Shown: positions 17,269 to 26,092 of the stretch, one piece after another | Layout: every line of letters begins with the position of its first letter | Position numbering within the stretch: the first letter of the stretch is position 1 | From: Luteipulveratus flavus | Lineage (GTDB): Bacteria > Actinomycetota > Actinomycetes > Actinomycetales > Dermatophilaceae | Direction: 5' to 3' | Assembly: GCF_029439465.1 (NCBI RefSeq) | Contig: NZ_JAROAV010000028.1 | Span: 186,001-250,000 of the forward strand | DNA: 64,000 nucleotides | Program-made: the position numbers and the translations under genes | The notes under the pieces: model-generated | What the model was told of the DNA's origin: nothing | What the model saw: the letters and a program-made list of their open reading frames with translations, nothing else | Database searches by the model: none

Positions 17269-18138
17269 TCAGCCGATCTGGCTGCGCGCCATGCCCTCCA
17301 GCCGCGCGATCCGCTCGGCGGTGGGCGGGTGCGTCGAGAACAGCTTCGAGACGTCCTGGGCTCGGAACGGGTTCGCGATCATCATGTGCGAGGCGTTCAC
17401 GACGGCCGGCTCCGGAGCCAGCGGCGCGCGGGCGACCCCGGTCTCGAGCTTGTGCAGCGCCGAGGCGAGGGCGAGCGGGTCGCCAGTGAGCTTGGCGCCG
17501 TCCTCGTCCGCGTCGTACTCGCGGGTGCGGCTGATCGCCAGCTGGATGACCGTCGCGGCCATCGGCGCCAGCAGCGACATGGCCAGCAGGGCGAGGGGGT
17601 TCGGACGGTCTTCGTCGCTGCCGCCGCCGAAGATGTTCATGAACATCAGCATCTGGGCGACCGAGGTGATGACGCCGGCGATCGCGGCCGCCACGGAGGA
17701 GGTCAGGATGTCGCGGTTGTAGACGTGCATCAGCTCGTGGCCGAGCACGCCGCGCAGCTCTCGCTCGTCCAGCAGGTCCAGGATGCCGGCGGTGGCGCAG
17801 ACGGCGGCATTCTGCGGGTTGCGGCCCGTGGCGAACGCGTTCGGCGCCTGGGTCGGGGAGATGTACAGCCGGGGCATGGGCTTGCCGGCGCGGGTGGAGA
17901 GCTCACGCACGATGCGGTACATCGCGGGCGCCTCGGCCTCGCTGACCGGCTGCGCGCGCATGGCGCGGATGGCCAGCTTGTCGCTGTTCCAGTAGCCGTA
18001 GAACGTGGTGCCGACGCCGATCAGGGCGAACAGCCAGATGAACCGGCCGCCCTGGATGAGGGCCCCGATGCCGAGCAGGAGGGCCCAGATGCCGCCGAAG
18101 AGGGCAGCGGTCTTCAGGCCGTTGTAATGGCGGTGCAT
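17269..18138 (-). CDS. htpX: Protease HtpX (membrane M48 zinc metalloprotease)
   Basis: A 289-residue membrane protease. Two N-terminal membrane helices (about residues 10-30 and 32-50), the zinc motif HELMH at 134-138, a further hydrophobic pair at about 148-200 and the third ligand in [11 protein letters not shown] match HtpX. It degrades damaged membrane proteins. It follows nuoN of the partial complex I set by 49 bases on the same strand, an arrangement I also recall from Streptomyces, so it may share that transcript and act in quality control of membrane complexes. Confidence 0.95.
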   Translation of the reverse strand: MHRHYNGLKTAALFGGIWALLLGIGALIQGGRFIWLFALIGVGTTFYGYWNSDKLAIRAMRAQPVSEAEAPAMYRIVRELSTRAGKPMPRLYISPTQAPNAFATGRNPQNAAVCATAGILDLLDERELRGVLGHELMHVYNRDILTSSVAAAIAGVITSVAQMLMFMNIFGGGSDEDRPNPLALLAMSLLAPMAATVIQLAISRTREYDADEDGAKLTGDPLALASALHKLETGVARAPLAPEPAVVNASHMMIANPFRAQDVSKLFSTHPPTAERIARLEGMARSQIG

Positions 18139-18187
18139 GTCCAGGAAACGATCAGGACCGCTGCTCTGTTCCGCGCGGGCTGCGTCC

Positions 18188-19630
18188 TCAGCCGGCGAGG
18201 CCGAGGAGGAGCTGCGGGGCGACGCTGGTCACCCCGAGCGCGAGGAGCCCGAGAACGACGAGGGCCAGGTGCAGCCGGTGCGGCCGGTCGTCGACGGTGT
18301 CCGGCGCCGGAGTGCCGGCCATCGCGAGCATCCAGCGCAGGTAGACGGCCAGACCGAGCATCGCGTTGACCGCGGCCACGATCGCGAGCCACCACAGGCC
18401 GTCCGCGGCGACCGGCCGCAGCGCGAGCACCTTGGCCACCAGGCCGACGACGCTCGGCGGCAGACCCGCCAGTGTCAGCAGCGCCACCGCCAGGGTGACG
18501 GCGGCGAGCGGACGACGGCGGAACAGACCGGCGTACGAGGACAGGCCCACCACCCGCCCACGACCCTCGGCGTGCGCGACCAGGGTGACGACGGCGAAGG
18601 CGACGATCGTCGCGAGGCCGTACACCAGCAGGTAGCCCGTGGCGGCCCGGACGGCACCGCGCGCGACCGTCGCGAGCGGCAGGATCACCCAGCCGGCCTG
18701 CGCGACCGTCGACCACGCCAGCAGACGCAGCGCGGAGGACTCCCGCAGCGCCATGACGTTGCCGAGAGTCATCGACACCGCCGCCACCACCGCGATCGCC
18801 TGCAGCGCCGGAGCGCCGAGCACGGTGACCCCGCGCAGGACCACCAGCAGCGCCGCGAGCGCGGCGAACTTGGACGTCACCGCCAGGAACGCACCGATCG
18901 GGACGGACGCACCCGCGTACGCCTCGGGGGTCCAGGCGTGGAACGGGACTAGCGAGAGCTTGAAGCCCAGGCCCGCGACGATGAGGACCACCGCGAGCAC
19001 CAGCACGCGCTTGGCCTGCGGGTCCGCAGCCGCGGCGAGCACGGCGTCGCCGTCCAGCAGGGCGGAGCCGGTCGCGGCGAACCACAGGGCTGCCCCGAGC
19101 GCGAGCACCGCGAAGGACACCAGCGAGGTGGTCAGCAGGGACAGGGCTCCGTCGACCGCCGAACGACGCGCGCGGAACGCCACCAGGGCGACCGTCGGGA
19201 TGGTCGCGAGCTCGATCAGCACCAGCCAGGACCCGAGGTCGCGGGCGGCCGCGACGCCGGCCCCGCCGGAAGCGGCGGTGAGGACCAGGGCCGAGGCGAT
19301 CGGCGTACGGTCCGCGGGCGAGCGCACGGGGAGGACCAGCAGCGCGACGACGGCCGCGGAGACGAGGGTCGCGGTCTGCAGCGCGGAGCCCGGACGGTCG
19401 GCGACGTACAGGCACTGGGTGGCGTCGAGGCACAGGGTGCGGCGCGCGTCGCTCCCGGACAGGAACGCCGGGACGCAGGCCGCGGCGCCCGCGATCAGCA
19501 GGACGGCCGCGATCGCCCAGTGCCAGCGGCCCAGCCGCGGCAGCACCGCGTCGACGAGCAGCACGAGGACGGCGCCCAGCGCCGGGATCAGGACCGGCGC
19601 GAGAACGCCGTAGTCGAGGGTGACGTTCAT
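18188..19630 (-). CDS. nuoN: Complex I-like subunit NuoN, second set
   Basis: A 480-residue antiporter-like membrane subunit with about 14 helices. The proton-channel residues are in place: Glu in [13 protein letters not shown] and Lys in [17 protein letters not shown]. The ATG at 19630 overlaps the nuoM stop (ATGA). It is the last gene of the second, partial complex I set and is clearly diverged from the NuoN at 51.3-52.8 kb, so it is not a recent duplicate. Confidence 0.93.
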   Translation of the reverse strand: MNVTLDYGVLAPVLIPALGAVLVLLVDAVLPRLGRWHWAIAAVLLIAGAAACVPAFLSGSDARRTLCLDATQCLYVADRPGSALQTATLVSAAVVALLVLPVRSPADRTPIASALVLTAASGGAGVAAARDLGSWLVLIELATIPTVALVAFRARRSAVDGALSLLTTSLVSFAVLALGAALWFAATGSALLDGDAVLAAAADPQAKRVLVLAVVLIVAGLGFKLSLVPFHAWTPEAYAGASVPIGAFLAVTSKFAALAALLVVLRGVTVLGAPALQAIAVVAAVSMTLGNVMALRESSALRLLAWSTVAQAGWVILPLATVARGAVRAATGYLLVYGLATIVAFAVVTLVAHAEGRGRVVGLSSYAGLFRRRPLAAVTLAVALLTLAGLPPSVVGLVAKVLALRPVAADGLWWLAIVAAVNAMLGLAVYLRWMLAMAGTPAPDTVDDRPHRLHLALVVLGLLALGVTSVAPQLLLGLAG

Positions 19631-21159
19631 CGCGCCGCCACCTCCAGCAGGTGCAGCACGGCAGGCTCCGTGGAGTCGAGCAGGACGGTGGGCAGCACCC
19701 CGAGCGCGACGGCACCCAGGACGAGCACGCCGACGACGGCCCACTCGTACCCGTCGGCGTCGACCGGTCGTGGCGCCGGCCGCGGTGCCTGTGCTGCCTC
19801 GGGCGTCCCCGGAGCGGCGGCCTGCTCGGCGGGCGAGCCCTCGGCCCAGACGACGCGCAGCACCCGCAGGGCGTACCCCGCGGCCAGCACGGTGCCGAGC
19901 GCTGCGGCGAGGGCGAGCACCCGGAAGAGCAGGACCGGACGGGAGCCGTCGGGGTTCCAGACCGACGCCACGGCCAGCAGCTCACCCCAGAACCCGGCCA
20001 GTCCGGGGAGGCCGAGCAGTGCGGCCATGCCCACCACCAGGGCGAACCCGAGCCGCGGGGCGGTGTCCCGCAGCGAGGCGCGGGCGACGGCGAGGTCGTC
20101 CCCGCCCCAGCGCTGCTTCAGCCCGCCGACGACGAAGAACAGCAACGCCGAGACGATGCCGTGCGCGATGTTGCCGAACAGCGCGGCCTGCAGGCCGAGG
20201 CGGGTGCCGCTCATCAGGCCGAGGACGACGAAACCCATGTGGGCGACGGAGGACCAGGCGATGAGCCGTTTCAGGGAGCGCTCGACGAGGCAGACGAGGC
20301 CGCCCCACAGGATGCCGACGGCCGCGAGGACGCCGACCACGGGCGCGAGCCGCTCGACGCCCGCAGGCAGGACCGGGACGACCAGCCGCGCGATGCCGTA
20401 CGTGCCCATCTTCAGCAGGACGCCCGCGAGCAGCACCGAGCCGCCGGTCGGCGCGGCGGTGTGCGCGGCGGGGAGCCAGGAGTGCAGCGGCCACAGCGGC
20501 ACCTTGATGCCGAGGCCGATCAGGAGTATCGCCGCGAGCACCGTCTGCTGGGTGGTGGACAGCCCCGCCCCGCCGACCAGGCCGTCGATGTCCGCGGTGC
20601 CCGCGAGGTAGACCGTGCCGAGGATGCCGACGAGCATCAGGGTGGAGCCGAGCACGGTGTAGAGGACGAACTTCGCGGACGCGCTCGCCCGGTGCTTCGG
20701 GTCGCCGAACCCCTTGATCAGCAACCACATCGGCACGAGCACGATCTCGAACGCGAGGAAGAACAGGATGGCGTCGCGGGCGAGGAAGGTCGCGATCGCC
20801 CCACCGGTGACGAGCAGCAGGCAGCCGAGGTACGTGCCGTGCCCGGTCCGGGTGGGCGGCTCGACGCGGGCGTGCAGCACCACGAGGACGCCGAGCGCGG
20901 CGGTGAGCAGCAGCAGCGGCGCGCTGATGCCGTCGACGGCCAGGTGCAGGCGCATCCCGATCGCCGGGACCCATTCGTGGTCCAGCTCGGGGCGGCGCCA
21001 CACCGCGAGGACGACGCAGGCGGCGGTGACGACCGAGCCCAGCACCGCGACCACCCACGACGTGAGGGCGCCGACGGCCGGACTGAACCGGTCACCGGTG
21101 ATCAGCAGGGCACCGGTCACGACCGGGACGACGATCGCGCACAGCAGCACGGCTACCAC
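19627..21159 (-). CDS. nuoM: Complex I-like subunit NuoM, second set
   Basis: A 510-residue antiporter-like proton-pumping subunit. Glu in FEIVLVPMWLLIKGFGD and Lys in GIKVPLWPLHSWLPAAHT match the conserved channel charges, and LLAGVLLKMGTYG is the discontinuous-helix signature. The start is the GTG at 21159, inside the last codons of nuoL; a GTG at 21150 is also possible. The open frame runs much further upstream but only as an antisense-type artefact of GC-rich DNA, not a fusion. It carries an Ala/Pro-rich cytoplasmic loop near residue 450. Confidence 0.92.
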   Translation of the reverse strand: MVAVLLCAIVVPVVTGALLITGDRFSPAVGALTSWVVAVLGSVVTAACVVLAVWRRPELDHEWVPAIGMRLHLAVDGISAPLLLLTAALGVLVVLHARVEPPTRTGHGTYLGCLLLVTGGAIATFLARDAILFFLAFEIVLVPMWLLIKGFGDPKHRASASAKFVLYTVLGSTLMLVGILGTVYLAGTADIDGLVGGAGLSTTQQTVLAAILLIGLGIKVPLWPLHSWLPAAHTAAPTGGSVLLAGVLLKMGTYGIARLVVPVLPAGVERLAPVVGVLAAVGILWGGLVCLVERSLKRLIAWSSVAHMGFVVLGLMSGTRLGLQAALFGNIAHGIVSALLFFVVGGLKQRWGGDDLAVARASLRDTAPRLGFALVVGMAALLGLPGLAGFWGELLAVASVWNPDGSRPVLLFRVLALAAALGTVLAAGYALRVLRVVWAEGSPAEQAAAPGTPEAAQAPRPAPRPVDADGYEWAVVGVLVLGAVALGVLPTVLLDSTEPAVLHLLEVAAR

Positions 21160-23159
21160 AGCGCCACCCCCAGGACACCGACGACGAGGACGCCGCCGAC
21201 CACCGCGAGCAGCCCGCTGGTGGGACGACGCGTGTGGACGCCGGAGGTGCGGTCGCCGAGCGAACGGATCAGGCCGGGTGTGGCCTCCACGCCGCGGTCG
21301 AGGCGGGCGTCCAGGCTCGCCACCGTCCGGGCGAGGGCGAGGACCGGGCGCACGACCAGGCCGACGTACGCGTCGTCGACGCCCAGGCCTCGCGAGGCGA
21401 GCAGCCGCCACGACTGCGGGAGCCGCTCGGACGCGTCGCCGTACGTCGTGCCGAGCGAGGCCACCCGGACCAGGAGCGCCGCGGCGACCATCAGCAGGAG
21501 CGCGGCGGCGATCAGCAGCCAGTCCGGGCTCTGCCAGTCCAGGTCGAGCAGCGGGCTGGCGACCACGGCACCGCCCACGACGCTGAGGAAGGACAGGATG
21601 AGCAGGCCGGTGGACGGCAGCAGGCCCGGCTGCGGCTCCAGGTCGTGGTCCGCGGACGCCACCCAGTCCGCCACCGGGATCTCCCGCCCCCACTCGTCGA
21701 CTTGCGGGGAGTCGCGGAAGAGCTCGACGATGCCGACGTTCTCCACCGAGTAGCTGTCCTCGAAGCTCTCGCGGTCGTCGCGCCGCTCCAGCACGGTGCT
21801 GTGGTGCACGATCAGCCACGCGCGCATGGCGTACGCCGCGGTCAGCACCGTCGTGATGCCGAGCAGGACCAGCCCGAGCAGAGCGGGGCCGTCGCCGTCC
21901 GCGGCGTGGTGGGCGGCGGAGTCGAGGATGAGGTCCTTGCTGACGAACCCGACCAGCGGCGGGACACCGGCGAGCGCGAGGAACCCGACCGCCAGCATCC
22001 GGCGCAGCTCGGGGTAGCGGCGGACGACGCCGGAGATGCGCGGCACGACGGTGCCGCCGACGAGCACGGTGGCCCACCCGAACATCAGGAACAGCAGCGC
22101 CTTGAACGCCGCGTGCCCGATCAGGTGGGTGATCGCGGTGTCCGGCCCGGAGCCGACGGGCAGGACGCCGAGCGCGGTCAGCATGATGCCGACCTGGCTG
22201 ACCGTCGACCAGGCGAGCAGCTTCTTGAGGTCCTGCTGGAAGAACGCGAGCAGGGCGGCGACCACCGTCGTGCCGCCCGCCAGGAGGACGAGCAGCAGCC
22301 GGACGTGGTCGGCGTGCTGGACGAGCGGGAGCAGCCGGGCCAGGACCACGGTGCCGGCGGCGACCATCGTCGCGGCATGGATGAGGGCGGACGCGGGCGT
22401 CGGGCCCTCCATCGCGTCCGGCAGCCAGTCCTGGAACGGGATCTGCGCCGACTTGCCGAGCACGCCGCAGACGATGCCGAGGACCGCGACGGTCAGCGTC
22501 GTGGCACTGGCGTGCGGCTCGGTCAGCCAGAAGCGCAGGACGGTCGGGATGTCGGTGCTGCGCGCGCCGACCGCCAGCGCTGCGATGCCGACCAGGAGGG
22601 GCGCGTCCGCGAACCGGGTGACCAGGAACGCCTTGTACGCCGCCCGCCGCGCCTTCTCGCGCTCGGACTCGTGGCCGATCAGCAGGTAGGAGCACCAGCC
22701 CATGAGCTCCCAGCCCACGAGGGTCAGGACCAGGTCGCCGGAGAGGACGACCAGCTGCATCGCGGCGGTGAACAGCCCGACGGTGGCGGCGAACTGGCGG
22801 TAGCGGGGGTCGGTCCACAGGTACCAGCGGGCGAAGGTCTGCACGACGAACGCGACGAGCGCCACGGCCACGCAGACCAGCACCGACCAGTCGTCGACCA
22901 GCAGTCGCAGCGGGGCCGTGACGCCTCCGCCGAGCGCGAGGTCGCCGATCGTGCGCGGCGAGCGGGCGACGTCCCCCTCGACCTGCTGCGCCAGCAGCGC
23001 GCACGCGCCGAACAGGCCGAGGAAGCTCGCGCCCATCGCGATCGTCGCCGCGAGCCGGGAGCTGCGCCGGACGAGCACCAGCGTGACGACCGCGCCGAGT
23101 GCCGGCAGCAGGATCGCCAGGTGACTCGGCTGCACCGGGGCGTCGATACCGAGGTTCAC
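21153..23159 (-). CDS. nuoL: Complex I-like subunit NuoL, second set
   Basis: A 668-residue antiporter-like subunit of full NuoL length. The signatures are LVGWELMGWCSYLLIG with the channel Glu, GKSAQIPFQDWLPDAMEGPTP with the Lys, and [15 protein letters not shown]-terminal hydrophilic and amphipathic region precedes the last membrane helix. The GTG start overlaps the nuoK stop (GTGA). All pumping residues look intact, so this set appears functional and not decaying. Confidence 0.94.
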   Translation of the reverse strand: MNLGIDAPVQPSHLAILLPALGAVVTLVLVRRSSRLAATIAMGASFLGLFGACALLAQQVEGDVARSPRTIGDLALGGGVTAPLRLLVDDWSVLVCVAVALVAFVVQTFARWYLWTDPRYRQFAATVGLFTAAMQLVVLSGDLVLTLVGWELMGWCSYLLIGHESEREKARRAAYKAFLVTRFADAPLLVGIAALAVGARSTDIPTVLRFWLTEPHASATTLTVAVLGIVCGVLGKSAQIPFQDWLPDAMEGPTPASALIHAATMVAAGTVVLARLLPLVQHADHVRLLLVLLAGGTTVVAALLAFFQQDLKKLLAWSTVSQVGIMLTALGVLPVGSGPDTAITHLIGHAAFKALLFLMFGWATVLVGGTVVPRISGVVRRYPELRRMLAVGFLALAGVPPLVGFVSKDLILDSAAHHAADGDGPALLGLVLLGITTVLTAAYAMRAWLIVHHSTVLERRDDRESFEDSYSVENVGIVELFRDSPQVDEWGREIPVADWVASADHDLEPQPGLLPSTGLLILSFLSVVGGAVVASPLLDLDWQSPDWLLIAAALLLMVAAALLVRVASLGTTYGDASERLPQSWRLLASRGLGVDDAYVGLVVRPVLALARTVASLDARLDRGVEATPGLIRSLGDRTSGVHTRRPTSGLLAVVGGVLVVGVLGVALW

Positions 23160-23464
23160 GAGTCGACCTCACCCGCCCGGGTGACGTCGATGTCGCCGCG
23201 GGCGCGGAAGACCGCGACCACCAGCGCGAGCGCGACGGCGATCTCGGCGGCCGCGATGGTGATGACGAAGATCGTGAGGACGTGGCCGGCGCGCAGCGGG
23301 TCGGCGAGCGTCGAACCCATCGTCACCATCAGCAGGCCGGCCGAGGCCAGGACCAGCTCGACTCCGATGAGCACGAGCACGGCGTTGCGCCGCGCGAGGA
23401 TGCCGTAGACGCCCGTGCCGGCGAGGACGGCGACGAGCAGCAGCGGGAGCTCCAGGTGGATCAC
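23156..23464 (-). CDS. nuoK: Complex I-like subunit NuoK, second set
   Basis: A 102-residue subunit with three membrane helices. The two conserved buried glutamates are present, in LIGVELVLASAG and in TIAAAEIAVALAL. It overlaps both neighbours by four bases (GTGA) and is part of the coupled chain nuoI-J-K-L-M-N. It is distinct in sequence from the NuoK at 56.4 kb. Confidence 0.94.
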   Translation of the reverse strand: MIHLELPLLLVAVLAGTGVYGILARRNAVLVLIGVELVLASAGLLMVTMGSTLADPLRAGHVLTIFVITIAAAEIAVALALVVAVFRARGDIDVTRAGEVDS

Positions 23465-24033
23465 GACGCCTCCGTCCGGCTCGCGATGGGCTCACGCTCC
23501 GGGGGCGCCGTCGCGACGGCGTCCACCGCGTCGCCGGGAGAGGTGGCCAGGCGGGCCAGCGCCAGCGCGGCCACGAGAGCGATGAGCAGCAGGAGCGACA
23601 GCAGCTCGAACGGCCACACCCAGGTGCCGAACAACCGCTGGGCCAGGAGTCCGGTCGAACCGCCCTGCACGTCCACCTCGCCGCCGAAGGCGCTGATCAG
23701 CGTCGCGGCGAGCAGGGCCGCCGTCGCGGCACCGGCGATCAGCGCGGCCACCCGCTGGGTGACGCTGCCGTCATGGGCGGTCGAGCGCCCTATCGGCGCG
23801 TGGGTCAGCATCAGCGCGAACAGCACCAGCACCACGACCGCGCCCACGTAGACCAGCAGCTGGACCAGCGCGACGAGCTCGGCACCCAGGACGAGGTAGC
23901 AGCCGCTCAGGGCGCCCAGGCTCACGACGAGCCAGAGAGCGGCGTGCACCAGGTGCTTGGTCGTCACCGACAGCACGGCGCTCGCACCCGTGATCAGCCC
24001 GACGAGCAGGAACAGCACGTCGTGGGTCGTCAC
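23461..24033 (-). CDS. nuoJ: Complex I-like subunit NuoJ, second set
   Basis: A 190-residue five-helix membrane subunit. The segment [21 protein letters not shown] is the characteristic pi-bulge helix of NuoJ. It is much shorter than the 266-residue NuoJ of the main operon because it lacks the long hydrophilic C-terminus. GTG start coupled to the nuoI stop. Confidence 0.92.
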   Translation of the reverse strand: MTTHDVLFLLVGLITGASAVLSVTTKHLVHAALWLVVSLGALSGCYLVLGAELVALVQLLVYVGAVVVLVLFALMLTHAPIGRSTAHDGSVTQRVAALIAGAATAALLAATLISAFGGEVDVQGGSTGLLAQRLFGTWVWPFELLSLLLLIALVAALALARLATSPGDAVDAVATAPPEREPIASRTEAS

Positions 24034-24677
24034 GGGGCCGTCCCGTCATCGGCAGCAGGGGGACGCTCAGGGGGACGCGCGGGTGGGCTGGCCGCGGTCG
24101 CAGCCGCGTCCGGTCCACCGGCGGCGGCAGGACCTGTACGGGTCCGCGGGGTGCGGGCGGGCTTGTTCGCAGCGGCGACCTCGGTCGCCTCGGGCGCGCC
24201 GGCCGTGAGGGCGGGCGGCGGCGGAACGGTCGGCATCCACTCCCCCAGCCGGTCCTTCTCGTGCAGCAGGTCGCGGATGTCCAGCTCGGCGTACTCGAAC
24301 TCCGGGCTCCAGAAGAGGGCGTCGAACGGGCACACCTCGATGCAGATGCCGCAGTACATGCACAGGCTGAAGTCGATGGCGAAGCGGTCCAGGACGTTCT
24401 GCTGACGGTCGCGGCCGCCCTCCGGCCCGGCGGGGATCGTCTCCTTGTGGGAGTCGATGTAGATGCACCAGTCCGGGCACTCGCGCGCGCACAGCATGCA
24501 GGACGTGCAGTTCTCGGCGAGGAGGGCGATCACACCTCGCGAGCGCGGCGGGAGGTCCGGCTTCACGTCGGGGTACTGCTGGGTGTGCGCCGGCCGCGTC
24601 ATGGTCCGGGCGGTGGTGGCCATGCCCTTCATCAGGCCCGGGACCAGGCTGCGACCGCGCTTCTTGGAGCCCGCCAT
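24030..24677 (-). CDS. nuoI: Complex I-like subunit NuoI, second set (two 4Fe-4S clusters)
   Basis: A 215-residue ferredoxin-like subunit. Two complete four-cysteine motifs are present: [12 protein letters not shown] at about 57-68 and [12 protein letters not shown] at about 105-116. It would pass electrons to the quinone-reducing cluster of NuoB. The last 60 residues are a low-complexity Ala/Pro/Thr tail not found in NuoI of the main operon. It is the first gene after the non-nuo interval, so the block nuoI-N must have its own promoter in 24678-24850, a 173-bp divergent gap in which I could not identify convincing promoter boxes. Confidence 0.93.
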   Translation of the reverse strand: MAGSKKRGRSLVPGLMKGMATTARTMTRPAHTQQYPDVKPDLPPRSRGVIALLAENCTSCMLCARECPDWCIYIDSHKETIPAGPEGGRDRQQNVLDRFAIDFSLCMYCGICIEVCPFDALFWSPEFEYAELDIRDLLHEKDRLGEWMPTVPPPPALTAGAPEATEVAAANKPARTPRTRTGPAAAGGPDAAATAASPPARPPERPPAADDGTAP

Positions 24678-24850
24678 GTCGTTCTCTCGCGCTCCTTCTC
24701 CGTGCCGCTGAGGCCTGCTTCGCTCCCGGAACGCTACCGGGACCGGCCCTGCGGTCCTAGCACCGACCCGGATGTGGACGTCTGCCGCTCACCCCGTACC
24801 GGCCTCGTCGCCCTGTGGACACCGCTGGTGGACGTCGCGACGATGGACCG

Positions 24851-25589
24851 GTGAGCGATCTCTCTCGCGAGACCATCGACCTGCCCGTACCCGACTCCTC
24901 CGCCATGCGCGTGCATCTCGCGCGGCCCGATGGCGCCGGCCCCCACCCGGCCGTGCTGGTGCTGCACGAGCTGTTCGGGGTCAACGACGACATCCTCGCC
25001 GTGCTGGGCGAGCTGGCCGGCCGCGGGTTCGTCGCCGCCGCGCCGGAGCTGTACCACCGCGGGTTCGAACCCGGTCGCTCGCTGCCCCGGGACGACGCGG
25101 GCCGGGCTGCGGGGTTCGAGCAGCTGAACGCGCTGACCCGGGACGCGGTGGTCGCCGACGTCCGCGCCGGGCTCGACCACCTTTCAGCACGTCCGGAGGT
25201 GAGCGGCCCCGCGGGCCCTCATGGGCTTCAGCATGGGCGGCCATGCGGCGTACCTCGCCGCGACCGCGCTGCCCGTCCCACGCACGGTCGTCCTGTACGC
25301 CGGGTGGCTGACCGGCACCGACGTCCCGCTCAGCCGGCCGGAGCCGACGTACGACCTGACCTCGGGCCTCACCGGCGAGGTGCTGATGATCGTCGGCGCA
25401 GCCGATCCGCTGGTCGACGCGGCGACACGCGAGGCACTCGCTGCGCGGCTCGCCGAGGCGGGCGTACCGCACGAGCTCGTGGTGCTGCCCGGTGTCGAGC
25501 ACGCGTTCTTCTGGCCGGGGACGCCGGCGTACGACACGGATGCGGTGGCCGAGTCGTGGCGCCGGATCGAGGCGTTCCTGCGCGCCTGA
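24851..25589 (+). pseudogene. Dienelactone hydrolase-family protein, disrupted by a one-base frameshift
   Basis: The N-terminal half (from GTG 24851, VSDLSRETIDLPVPD, then PAVLVLHELFGVND) and the C-terminal half (from 25221, MGFSMGGHAAYLA) belong to one alpha/beta hydrolase but sit in different frames. One extra C in the run CCC at 25216-25218 accounts for it; removing it restores PAGLMGFSMGG, the nucleophile elbow. The triad would be Ser in GFSMGG (classic dienelactone hydrolases use Cys here), Asp in VGAADPLV and His in GVEHAFFW. It is either a recent pseudogene or a base-call error, since both halves are otherwise undecayed. It is divergent from nuoI. Confidence 0.85.
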
Positions 25590-25611
25590 CGCGCCGGGAG
25601 GAGCGGAGCCC

Positions 25612-25977
25612 ATGGCATCGGTCGATGACGTCCTGCCGCTGGGGACCGAGCTCGAGCGCTCGTACCCGGTGTACGTGCGGGGTCGGCTGAAGTTCCGCGT
25701 CAAGCAGATCGTCTACGTCGCGTTCTCCCTGGACGAGACGGTGATGGGCTTCGCGTTCCCGAAGGAGGAACGCGAGGCGATGGTCGGCGCGAGGCCGGAC
25801 GCCTTCCGCACGCCGTCCGCGTCCGACCTACGGTTCCACTGGATCGAGTCCGACCTGGCCGCTCTTGACCCCACCGAGGCACGCGAGCTGGTGGTCGACG
25901 CCTGGCGGATGGTGGTGCCCCAGAAGCTCTCTCGCGCGTACGACTTGACGTACCCCAACGGCCCGGGCGCGCCCTGA
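25612..25977 (+). CDS. MmcQ/YjbR-like protein
   Basis: A 121-residue protein with the YjbR fold pattern: RLKFRVKQIVYVAFSLDETVMGFAFPKEEREAMV, then a final helix (ELVVDAWRMVVPQKLSRAYD). YjbR proteins are small cyclophilin-like-fold proteins with suggested DNA binding, and their cellular role is unclear. A good ribosome binding site (GGGAGGAG) precedes ATG 25612. It follows the frameshifted hydrolase by 22 bases on the same strand and lies in the interval that splits the second nuo set. Confidence 0.75.
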   Translation: MASVDDVLPLGTELERSYPVYVRGRLKFRVKQIVYVAFSLDETVMGFAFPKEEREAMVGARPDAFRTPSASDLRFHWIESDLAALDPTEARELVVDAWRMVVPQKLSRAYDLTYPNGPGAP

Positions 25978-26029
25978 CCAGCCGCTTCGGAGCGCTCGAA
26001 ACCCCGCCCACACACCATCGTGCGGCTCC

Positions 26030-26058
26030 TTGCCGCGCTCCGTCCTGCGCGCTATTAT
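26030..26058 (+). promoter_or_regulatory. Sigma-70-type promoter of the DUF222/HNH gene
   Basis: TTGCCG at 26030-26035 and TATTAT at 26053-26058 are separated by 17 bp, a textbook spacing in otherwise GC-rich DNA. The predicted transcription start (about 26065) falls inside the LexA box that begins at the last base of the -10 element. Confidence 0.75.
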
Positions 26059-26073
26059 CGAACACACATTCGA
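26058..26073. promoter_or_regulatory. LexA (SOS) box
   Basis: TCGAACACACATTCGA matches the mycobacterial/actinobacterial SOS box TCGAAC-N4-GTTCGA at 11 of the 12 fixed positions. It overlaps the -10 element and start point of the promoter for the DUF222/HNH gene, where bound LexA would block transcription until DNA damage. Confidence 0.8.
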
Positions 26074-26092
26074 ATCACTGAGGGAGGTCGCC

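Noticed and set aside
19627-23172. A single 1,181-codon minus frame suggesting a fusion ahead of nuoM
   Set aside because: The first 670 codons are out-of-phase reading of nuoL with shadow composition. nuoL itself is intact in another frame, so there is no fusion.
19651-23408. Very long plus-strand reading frames (about 700 codons each) opposite nuoM and nuoL
   Set aside because: They are Arg/Gly/Glu/Ala-rich antisense shadows created by GC-rich third positions. The minus-strand frames carry clear complex I motifs and mutual four-base overlaps.
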